A program made the translations under genes and the position numbers. The notes below the pieces were generated by a model. That model was not told the DNA's origin and did not search any database. It was given only the letters and a program-made list of their open reading frames with translations. This document shows positions 50,701 to 62,700 of a DNA stretch of 64,000 nt, piece after piece. Source of the stretch: Macrostomum hystrix (Eukaryota; Platyhelminthes; Macrostomidae); contig CATNEN010000002.1 of NCBI GenBank assembly GCA_950097015.1, positions 3,999,001 through 4,063,000 of the forward strand, in the 5' to 3' direction. How positions within the stretch are numbered: position 1 is the stretch's first letter; every line of letters begins with the position of its first letter.

Positions 50701-53700
50701 AGCTGAAGCTGCTCTGACAGCGGCTGATCCAACCGACGTTCGGCGTCAGCTGCAACAGCACCGGACCTTCTTCGAGGGATTGGAGACGCACGAGGCGATG
50801 CTGGAGCAGGTGGGTTGGCATTTTTGAGCCCAGATTTTTTTCGAACGCCTGTTTTGGTTGATAATTTGGTTTAAAAAAGTCGGGTCTAAAATAGTGTCCC
50901 ACTGGTGAGGGCGGTGGTGACTCTCGTGCCAAGGTCCCTAAGTTCGATTCCGCGGCGAGGCCACATTTATTTGGGGCGCAGCCGTGGAGAGAAGGCTTGG
51001 GGGCTTGTCGTGCAATTTAATCCCTTGCACAGTGTCAATCTCCAATGCACAGTGAGAGTGTACACTGCCTGACGATGAGAAAGTCAGATGTACACACCTG
51101 TGTGAGCGTGTGCCTGCGTACAGTATGCGCGTGTGCTCAGGCATATGGGCAGAACTGCCTTCTCGCTGGCTGCGGGTCTAGTGTCACCAAATGATGTGCC
51201 ATTGCCCGCAGCCCTCCTACAATTATTATTATTATTATTATATTATTATTATTACTTTCAGGCTCGACGCCGCCTGGACTCGCGCGACGCCAGCAGGCAC
51301 TCCGCGCAGCACGCCAGGCTGGGCCAGTTGGCCAGGGCTGTACATCAGGCTGCGGCCATGCGGGCCAATCAGCTGGGCAGTCTGGCGCAGGACTGGACTG
51401 ATTTAGAGGACCGGCTGGCCCAGCTTAAAGCCTGGGTGGCCGGCACTGAGGAGAAACTGGTTGAGATTCGGGTGAGCTGAGCGGCTTGTTGGGCAGGCTT
51501 TTTTATTGAATGTGGGCTTGATGCGTATCCGTGTAGCCATATCGGTTCATCCTCCGCCACCGCCGCAGTCGCAGCCATCAGCCTCTGATGACGCCGCCGA
51601 GGAGCGCCGTCTAGCATCGCTGAGCAGCCTGGCCGCCTCCCTGCGCGATCGGCGCTCCGCTGTCTTCCAACTCGTTGATCGCGGCCGTCGACTACTTCGC
51701 CAACTGGCCTGTCCGCGCCTGGAGACCGACCTATCAGACCTGGCCGAGCACTGGGTCCGGCTGTCCGACTCGGTCGAGGAGCAGCTCTCCACAGCCGAGG
51801 ATCGCCGTCTTGCTGGAGAACAGTTCAACGACAATCTGAATGTCATTGGCGACTGTCTTCGACAGGCGGAGCTTGAACTGGAATCCGCTGCGTCCAATGG
51901 CGTCAGCGGAGCCGCTGTTGACGAAGCCTCGCTGCCAGAGGTCCGCTCCAATCTGGACCGACTGTGCGGCGTCGCCCAACTGCTGGAGTCTCGCCAGCGA
52001 CAGCGTCGCCTTGTCCAGGATTTATCTGCGTCGCCTTCATCAACTTCGCCGTCGCGCCGAAGACGCGCCGAGGAAGCCGAAGCCGCCTGGACTGACTTGG
52101 AACGCCGGGCGCGCGCTCTTGAATCTCAGCTGAGGAGGCGAGAGCGCGACCTGACGCCGAGCCACGAGGCCCTGATGGGATTGCGCGACTGGCTGGCTGG
52201 CTTCGAGACACGTCTGGGCGACGCCAGGAGGCGAACCCTCCACAGCAGGGCCGAGGCAGAAGCCCTGGCTGCCGAGTTTCAAGTGAGTGGTGACTGCCGG
52301 GAGTGACAGACTGGTTTCTGGGGTGTCTTGATGGAGTGACAGACTGGTTGCTGGGGTGTCTTGATGGAGTGACAGAGACTTGTTGCTGGGTTGTCTTGAT
52401 GGAGTGACAGACTGGTTGCTGGGGTGTCTTGGTGGAGTGACAGACTGGTTGCTGGGGTGTCTTGATGGAGTGACAGACTGGTTGCTGGGGTGTCTTGATG
52501 GAGTGACAGACTGGTTGCTGGGGTGTCTCATTGTAATGATGTTTTCAATGCCTTCGTGAAGTGACTTAAAGAGTGGAGTTCAGGTTGTCTCCGTAAATAG
52601 TGAAAGGCGTGTTGAGCTGTGCTCACAATGCATCTAACCACCAGCCTTCAATCTTGTCACCTCAGTCACTTCGCGTGGAGCTGTCCACCCGGTCGCCCAC
52701 CCTGGCCTTCGTACGGGAATCCTTCGCCGAACTTCGCCTAGCCCAGTCGGACAGTCGCGAGTTCGAGACCCTGGCGAGAGTTGGCGCCAGTTTTAATCAA
52801 GCCGCAGATTCAACAGCCAGCATTGCCACCAGCCTGGAGGCATTCGTCCGGCAGTGGTCGGCTCTGGACAATCGCGGCTCCGCTCTGGCGGCAAGGCTCA
52901 GGGAGCTGGCGGCTCGGATTAGCGGGTTGGCCGAGATCGGGCACGAGGACAGCGCCAGGTTCGCTGCTAGAGAGGCTGAGGCTACTGGCTCGGATCTGGC
53001 TGGCCTGGAGCCTCAGCTGACTGCGCTGGAGGCCGAGGCCAGGCGGCTACTGACTGAGGAGGCCTCGTCCGGCTGCCTGGGCTGCGAAACTCTTGCGGTT
53101 AATCCGCAGGCTATGCGAGAGCTGCTGCAGAGCCTGGCTCAGGAGATGGCACTGCTTAGCAATAGGCTGACTCAGGTGAGTCGATTTTACCATACTTGGA
53201 TCAACTGACCCCCCTGGGGTCGTTTGACCCCTCCCTGGGTCGTTTGACCGATTTCTAGGGTCATTTGACCCTCCCTGGGGTCGTTTGACCCCTCCATGGG
53301 ATCGTTTGACCCCTCCCTGGGGTCGTTTGACCGATTTCTAAGGTCTTTTGACCTCGAATCTTTCGATTATTTTACCTTTACTCCAAATCTTGCACCGCAT
53401 CGCAGGTGAAATCTCGCCTAGCCAACGCCCTAGCCCAGTGGGAGACGCACAGCCGTGCCCAGCTGATGGCAACCCAGCTGCTAGCCGAGGTTGACTATCT
53501 CCTGGATCGTCACCGTCTTGCTAGCGGCGAACTTGCTTCCTTCGTAGCGTCCGTCGACCGACTGGCGGAATTATCCCGACGACTTCGCGCCGGCGAGGAG
53601 CTGGCCGAGCTGGGCCGATCAGCCGACATCCTGACGCGCCTGTGCGACCCGGCTGTGGGCCGCAGTCTGGAAGCCTCCCTGGCCGACCTGACGGCGCGTT

Positions 53701-56700
53701 GGCGAGCAGCCGCCGAAGCAGCCAACGAGCAGTCGGCTCAGTTAGCCAGAACTGCCAGCCAATGGAAGGCCTACATCGACGCAATGGACGAATGCGAGCG
53801 CTGGCTGGCAGAGCAGGAGCGACTGGCCGACCGGTTGATGCGCGGCGATGGAGGCTTCGCCACGCAGCCCTTGGATCCGGCCGCACTGATCAGCCGCTGT
53901 CGGACCCTTGACTCCGAGCTGGACGCTCCGCTGACAGCCCGGCTCAGACGTCTGGCTGAACTGCGCGGTGTCGGCGGCAGCGGCGGCCTGTCAGGCCGAA
54001 TGGAGCCGGCTGCGTTGGCGGCGATGGCGGCCGCCGAGATCGGCGTGGATCATCGAAGGTCGGCGCTGCGGTCTGTGCTGAGAAAGTTCCAGATGGAGGT
54101 GAGGATTTTTAGAAGTACTTATCCTGCGTGGATTCTGATTGATTTAACTTTTGTTTAGAGATTCAGAATACTTAGGATTCTAAATCCAGAAGTCCCAAAC
54201 ACTAGGATTCTAAATCCAGAAGTCCCAAACATTAGGATTCTAAATCCAGAAGTCCCAAACACTAGGATTCTAAATCCAGAAGTCCCAAACACTAGGATTC
54301 TAAATCCAGAAGTCCCAAACACTAGGATTCTAAATCCAGAAGTCCCAAACACTAGGATTCTAAATCCAGAAGTCCCAAACACTAGGATTCTAAATCCAGA
54401 AGTCCCAAACACTAGGATTCTAAATCCAGAAGTCCCAAACACTAGGATTCTAAATCCAGAAGTCCCAAACACTAGGATTCTAAATCCAGAAGTCCCAAAC
54501 ACTAGGATTCTAAATCCAGAAGTCCCAAACACTAGGATTCTAAATCCAGAAGTCCCAAACACTAGGATTCTAAATCCAGAAGTCCCAAACATTAGGATTC
54601 TAAATCCAGAAGTCCCAAACACTAGGATTCTAAATCCAGAAGTCCCAAACACTAGGATTCTAAATCCAGAAGTCCCAAACACTAGGATTCTAAATCCAGA
54701 AGTCCCAAACACTAGGATTCTAAATCCAGAAGTCCCAAACATTAGGATTCTAAATCCAGAAGTCCCAAACACTAGGATTCTAAATCCAGAAGTCCCAAAC
54801 ACTAGGATTCTAAATCCAGAAGTCCCAAACACAAGGATTCTAAATCCAGAAGTCCCAAACACTAGGATTCTAAATCCAGAAGTCCCAAACACTAGGATTC
54901 TAAATCCAGAAGTCCCAAACACTAGGATTCTAAATCCAGAAGTCCCAAACACTAGGATTCTAAATCCAGAAGTCCCAAACACTAGGATTCTAAATCCAGA
55001 AGTCCCAAACACTAGGATTCTAAATCCAGAAGTCCCAAACACTAGGATTCTAAATCCAGAAGTCCCAAACATTAGGATTCTAAATCCAGAAGTCCCAAAC
55101 ACTAGGATTCTAAATCCAGAAGTCCCAAACACTAGGATTCTAAATCCAGAAGTCCCAAACACTAGGATTCTAAATCCAGAAGTCCCAAACACTAGGATTC
55201 TAAATCCAGAAGTCCCAAACACTAGGATTCTAAATCCAGAAGTCCCAAACACTAGGATTCTAAATCCAGAAGTCCCAAACATTAGGATTCTAAATCCAGA
55301 AGTCCCAAACACTAGGATTCTAAATCCAGAAGTCCCAAACACTAGGATTCTAAATCCAGAAGTCCCAAACACTAGGATTCTAAATCCAGAAGTCCCAAAC
55401 ACTAGGATTCTAAATCCAGAAGTCCCAAACACTAGGATTCTAAATCCAGAAGTCCCAAACACTAGGATTCTAAATCCAGAAGTCCCAAACACTAGGATTC
55501 TAAATCCAGAAGTCCCAAACACAAGGATTCTAAATCCAGAAGTCCCAAACACTAGGATTCTAAATCCAGAAGTCCCAAACACTAGGATTCTAAATCCAGA
55601 AGTCCCAAACACTAGGATTCTAAATCCAGAAGTCCCAAACACTAGGATTCTAAATCCAGAAGTCCCAAACACTAGGATTCTAAATCCAGAAGTCCCAAAC
55701 ACTAGGATTCTAAATCCAGAAGTCCCAAACACTAGGATTCTAAATCCAGAAGTCCCAAACATTAGGATTCTAAATCCAGAAGTCCCAAACACTAGGATTC
55801 TAAATCCAGAAGTCCCAAACACTAGGATTCTAAATCCAGAAGTCCCAAACACTAGGATTCTAAATCCAGAAGTCCCAAACACTAGGATTCTAAATCCAGA
55901 AGTCCCAAACACTAGGATTCTAAATCCAGAAGTCCCAAACACTAGGATTCTAAATCCAGAAGTCCCAAACATTAGGATTCTAAATCCAGAAGTCCCAAAC
56001 ACTAGGATTCTAAATCCAGAAGTCCCAAACATTAGGATTCTAAATCCAGAAGTCCCAAACACTAGGATTCTAAATCCAGAAGTCCCAAACACTAGGATTC
56101 TAAATCCAGAAGTCCCAAACACTAGGATTCTAAATCCAGAAGTCCCAAACACAAGGATTCTAAATCCAGAAGTCCCAAACACTAGGATTCTAAATCCAGA
56201 AGTCCCAAACACTAGGATTCTAAATCCAGAAGTCCCAAACACTAGGATTCTAAATCCAGAAGTCCCAAACACTAGGATTCTAAATCCAGAAGTCCCAAAC
56301 ACTAGGATTCTAAATCCAGAAGTCCCAAACACTAGGATTCTAAATCCAGAAGTCCCAAACACTAGGATTCTAAATCCAGAAGTCCCAAACACTAGGATTC
56401 TAAATCCAGAAGTCCCAAACACTAGGATTCTAAATCCAGAAGTCCCAAACACTAGGATTCTAAATCCAGAAGTCCCAAACACTAGGATTCTAAATCCAGA
56501 AGTCCCAAACACTAGGATTCTAAATCCAGAAGTCCCAAACACTAGGATTCTAAATCCAGAAGTCCCAAACACTAGGATTCTAAATCCAGAAGTCCCAAAC
56601 ACTAGGATTCTAAATCCAGAAGTCCCAAACACTAGGATTCTAAATCCAGAAGTCCCAAACACTAGGATTCTAAATCCAGAAGTCCCAAACACTAAGGATT

Positions 56701-59700
56701 CTAAATCCAGAAGTCCCAAACACTAGGATTCTAAATCCAGAAGTCCCAAACACTAGGATTCTAAATCCAGAAGTCCCAAACACTAGGATTCTAAATCCAG
56801 AAGTCCCAAACACTAGGATTCTAAATCCAGAAGTCCCAAACACTAGGATTCTAAATCCAGAAGTCCCAAACACTAGGATTCTAAATCCAGAAGTCCCAAA
56901 CACTAGGATTCTAAATCCAGAAGTCCCAAACACTTAGGATTCTAAATCCAGAAGTCCCAAACACTAGGATTCTAAATCCAGAAGTCCCAAACACTAGGAT
57001 TCTAAATCCAGAAGTCCCAAACACTAGGATTCTAAATCCAGAAGTCCCAAACACTAGGATTCTAAATCCAGAAGTCCCAAACACTAGGATTCTAAATCCA
57101 GAAGTCCCAAACACTAGGATTCTAAATCCAGAAGTCCCAAACATTAGGATTCTAAATCCAGAAGTCCCAAACACTAGGATTCTAAATCCAGAAGTCCCAA
57201 ACATTAGGATTCTAAATCCAGAAGTCCCAAACACTAGGATTCTAAATCCAGAAGTCCCAAACACTAGGATTCTAAATCCAGAAGTCCCAAACACTAGGAT
57301 TCTAAATCCAGAAGTCCCAAACACTAGGATTCTAAATCCAGAAGTCCCAAACACTAGGATTCTAAATCCAGAAGTCCCAAACACTAGGATTCTAAATCCA
57401 GAAGTCCCAAACACTAGGATTCTAAATCCAGAAGTCCCAAACACTAGGATTCTAAATCCAGAAGTCCCAAACACTAGGATTCTAAATCCAGAAGTCCCAA
57501 ACACTAGGATTCTAAATCCAGAAGTCCCAAACATTAGGATTCTAAATCCAGAAGTCCCAAACACTAGGATTCTAAATCCAGAAGTCCCAAACACTAGGAT
57601 TCTAAATCCAGAAGTCCCAAACACTAGGATTCTAAATCCAGAAGTCCCAAACACTAGGATTCTAAATCCAGAAGTCCCAAACACTAGGATTCTAAATCCA
57701 GAAGTCCCAAACACTAGGATTCTAAATCCAGAAGTCCCAAACACTAGGATTCTAAATCCAGAAGTCCCAAACACTAGGATTCTAAATCCAGAAGTCCCAA
57801 ACATTAGGATTCTAAATCCAGGAGTCCCAAACACTAGGATTCTAAATCCAGAAGTCCCAAACACTAGGATTCTAAATCCAGAAGTCCCAAACACTAGGAT
57901 TCTAAATCCAGAAGTCCCAAACACTAGGATTCTAAATCCAGAAGTCCCAAACACTAGGATTCTAAATCCAGAAGTCCCAAACACTAGGATTCTAAATCCA
58001 GAAGTCCCAAACATTAGGATTCTAAATCCAGAAGTCCCAAACACTAGGATTCTAAATCCAGAAGTCCCAAACATTAGGATTCTAAATCCAGAAGTCCCAA
58101 ACACTAGGATTCTAAATCCAGAAGTCCCAAACACTAGGATTCTAAATCCAGAAGTCCCAAACACTAGGATTCTAAATCCAGAAGTCCCAAACACTAGGAT
58201 TCTAAATCCAGAAGTCCCAAACACTAGGATTCTAAATCCAGAAGTCCCAAACACTAGGATTCTAAATCCAGAAGTCCCAAACACTAGGATTCTAAATCCA
58301 GAAGTCCCAAACACTAGGATTCTAAATCCAGAAGTCCCAAACACTAGGATTCTAAATCCAGAAGTCCCAAACACTAGGATTCTAAATCCAGAAGTCCCAA
58401 ACATTAGGATTCTAAATCCAGAAGTCCCAAACACTAGGATTCTAAATCCAGAAGTCCCAAACACTAGGATTCTAAATCCAGAAGTCCCAAACACTAGGAT
58501 TCTAAATCCAGAAGTCCCAAACACTAGGATTCTAAATCCAGAAGTCCCAAACACTAGGATTCTAAATCCAGAAGTCCCAAACACTAGGATTCTAAATCCA
58601 GAAGTCCCAAACACTAGGATTCTAAATCCAGAAGTCCCAAACACAAGGATTCTAAATCCAGAAGTCCCAAACACTAGGATTCTAAATCCAGAAGTCCCAA
58701 ACACTAGGATTCTAAATCCAGAAGTCCCAAACACTAGGATTCTAAATCCAGAAGTCCCAAACACTAGGATTCTAAATCCAGAAGTCCCAAACACTAGGAT
58801 TCTAAATCCAGAAGTCCCAAACACTAGGATTCTAAATCCAGAAGTCCCAAACACTAGGATTCTAAATCCAGAAGTCCCAAACATTAGGATTCTAAATCCA
58901 GAAGTCCCAAACACTAGGATTCTAAATCCAGAAGTCCCAAACACTAGGATTCTAAATCCAGAAGTCCCAAACACTAGGATTCTAAATCCAGAAGTCCCAA
59001 ACACTAGGATTCTAAATCCAGAAGTCCCAAACACTAGGATTCTAAATCCAGAAGTCCCAAACACTAGGATTCTAAATCCAGAAGTCCCAAACATTAGGAT
59101 TCTAAATCCAGAAGTCCCAAACACTAGGATTCTAAATCCAGAAGTCCCAAACATTAGGATTCTAAATCCAGAAGTCCCAAACACTAGGATTCTAAATCCA
59201 GAAGTCCCAAACACTAGGATTCTAAATCCAGAAGTCCCAAACACTAGGATTCTAAATCCAGAAGTCCCAAACACTAGGATTCTAAATCCAGAAGTCCCAA
59301 ACACTAGGATTCTAAATCCAGAAGTCCCAAACACTAGGATTCTAAATCCAGAAGTCCCAAACACTGGGATTCTAAATCCAGAAGTCCCAAACACTAGGAT
59401 TCTAAATCCAGAAGTCCCAAACACTAGGATTCTAAATCCAGAAGTCCCAAACACTGGGATTCTAAATCCAGAAGTCCCAAACACTAGGATTCTAAATCTA
59501 GAAGTCCCAAACACTAGGATTCTAAATTCATAAGTCCCAAACATTAGGATTCTAAATCCAGAAGTCCCAAACACTGGGATTCTAAATCCAGAAGTCCCAA
59601 ACACTAGGATTCTAAATCCAGAAGTCCCAAACACTAGGATTCTAAATCCAGAAGTCCCAAACACTAGGATTCTAAATCCAGAAGTCCCAAACACTAGGAT

Positions 59701-62700
59701 TCTAAATCCAGAAGTCCCAAACACTAGGATTCTAAATTCATAAGTCCCAAACATTAGGATTCTAAATCCAGAAGTCCCAAACACTGGGATTCTAAATCCA
59801 GAAGTCCCAAACACTAGGATTCTAAATCCAGAAGTCCCAAACACTAGGATTCTAAATCCAGAAGTCCCAAACACTAGGATTCTAAATCCAGAAGTCCCAA
59901 ACACTAGGATTCTAAATCCAGAAGTCCCAAACACTAGGATTCTAAATCCAGAAGTCCCAAACACTAGGATTCTAAATCCAGAAGTCCCAAACACTAGGAT
60001 TCTAAATCCAGAAGTCCCAAACACTAGGATTCTAAATCCATAAGTCCCAAACGCCGTCAATCATTCTCCAGATGGACCGCAGCAGCGCCCAGCGAAAGCG
60101 CTTCTTCGACATGTTTAACTCGGCTCAGGCTTTCCTAGAAAGCGCCGAGTCGAGCCTCTCCATGCCCGATCCCGAGCCAGGCTCCGGAGATTCCATCGAG
60201 GACACCAGGGAGCGGCTCTGCGAACTGCTGGCCCTGACTGACCTGTTCGCCCAGCGCCAGTTCCAGCTGGATCGGCTCAGCGAGCTGGGGCAGGCCAGCT
60301 GGCTTGGAGAGGCCGATGTGGCCAGTGTTCGGCAGCTCAGTCAGCACTGGCAGAGTTTGCTAGCTCAGTGCCTGGACAGGAGCAAAGCGCTGCAGGCATC
60401 CGTGCTTGTGCAGGTCGGCGCTTCTTGTGTCTGCTAATGTCTATCCGCCCTCTACCATTCAACATCCGCCCTCTACCATTCAACACCCGCTCTCACAATT
60501 CAATATCCACCCTCTACCATTCAACATCCGCCCTCTACCATTCAACACCCGCTCTCACAATTCAATATCCACCCTCTACCATTTAACACCCGCTCTCTAC
60601 GAATTTGTATCCGCTCTCTAACATTCAACATCCGCCCTCTACGAATTTGAATCCGCCATCTACCATTTAACATCTGCGCTCTACAATTTAATTTCCTACC
60701 TCTACCATTCAACATCCACCCTGGACAAATTAACGTCCGCTATCTACCTTTTAACTTCCGCCCTCTTTGAATTTGTATCCGCCCTCTACCATTCAACATC
60801 CGCCCTCTACCATTTAACATCCGCCCTCTACCATTTAACATCCGCCCTCTACCATTCAACACCCGCTCTCTACAATTCAACATCCGCCCTCTATCATTCA
60901 ACATCCGCCCTCTACAATTCAACATCCGCCCTCTACAATTTAACATCCGCCCTCTATCATTCTGCATCCGCCCTCTACCCAGCAGCCAATTAAAATTCAG
61001 CTACCAAACCCCCAACCTGTCCGCTGCTGCAGGAGACCTTCTTAGACAAGCTGACTGAATGGCGCCGATTCCTGGACGCCGCCGAGCGAGACCTGTCGCC
61101 CTCCGGCGCCGCTGGCTCCACGCCTGCTGGTGGCGAGCCGGCCCTGCAGCGCCAGCAGGCCGCCCTTGACAGCTTCCTGCGCCGACTGCTCAGCCGCCAG
61201 CAGGTTCTGCAGGCCCTCCTAGCCGACGGTCGAGCCTACCTGCGTCGCTGCGCCGATCCAGAGATTCGAGCCAGCCTAGTTGAGAAGCTGGACTCGCTTG
61301 AGCGACAGTGGGACGCAGTGTGCGCCCAGGCCAGGCAGCGGAAGGCCTCCACTGACGCCTGGCTGGCCCAATGGCAGAGCTACGAGGCCCTGCTTGAAGG
61401 CATGCAGTCCTGGCTGGCTGACACGGAAGATCGGCTTGATCTGTGCCGGTTTAGTGTGGCTAGCGTGCAAAAGGTTTGTCAAGTCCGATATGTATCGAAA
61501 AAAGTTTTTGTATGTTTATGTATCGAAAAATATCCACCCGATATATATATAAAATCTGAAAGTCCACCCGATATGGTTTGACATTTTTAGATGTCAAAAA
61601 AATGAATTTTGACTTGAATTTCTCACTCCTGAGATGTATCGACAAACTTACCAACCGGCATTCTTCTAACCCTCCTAATTTAGGTTCGCATTCTAGCCGA
61701 GCAGCTCCGCCTGTGTCAGGCAACGGCCAAAGAGCGCTCAGAGTCTCACGCCCGCTGCCGCGACATGGCTCGCCAGCTAGCCGAGATGTCCGGCCAACCG
61801 GCTGTCCGAGCCGGCCTGGAGGCTCGCACGGCCGAGTTAGACGCCCGCTGGCAGGCAGTTAATCGCGGCTTAACCGAGCAACTCAGCCGACTGGAGAGCG
61901 TCTGCCAGCTTTGGACCGAGGCAGACGAAGGCGTGCGCGACTGTCTGGCTTGGCTGCGCGAGGTTCGCCTGTTTGCCGAGCGAGAGGCGCCAACAGCGTT
62001 TGACGCTCTGCAGGCTGAGGCGCAGCAGTGCAGGGTGAGTCAGCTCAGTGAAGTTAAAAGTACATTGCTATATGCTTTGGTAGGTCGTGGGTTCGAGTCT
62101 TTTTCATGATCGTTGCACTAATTTCTCACAAATCCATTTAAGATTTACAATCTGCGATATTCATTAATTCACATACATTAGGTCATAAGTTAAAATTCAA
62201 TTACAGACGAAAAACTGTAGACGATATGTATCGAAAAAAATATGTGTTTGCACTTAATTTACAATTAGCCTTTAGCATTAGCATTAGCTATTGCTAATCA
62301 TTCGACGATTGTGCTACATTTAAATGTATCAGTATAATTCACAGCTGTTTACAGTTGCTTTTTACTAACCATTTCCCTTCTCAGAAGGAATTTCTCGACC
62401 AGCTATACGTGAGTTTCTCAGCGCAGAACTGCTATGCTTCTATTAGCTTAGATTGTTGTTTTTTAGTTCCCTTTCTGTTTTTCTCATACTTTAATAAACG
62501 TACGTCAGATTTTCATAATTTTTTCTCTTTTTTAGCTACCTTTATATTATACATTTCTTAATAGACTTTCCTTTGCTGCATTCCACACGTTTTGCCACTT
62601 TCACCTACGCTCGTATGCATAGATTGATTATTACCATTTCCCGTACTTATCAATTTGATTATTTAGACAATGATTGGTGTTTTGCTATAAAAATTCCTTC

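Noticed and set aside
54155-60060. Minus-strand ORFs of 854 and 1,049 codons (ILVFGTSGFR repeats)
   Set aside because: The 30-nt unit is a multiple of 3 and lacks stops in that frame; it lies in an intron of the + strand gene and has no start or splice context.
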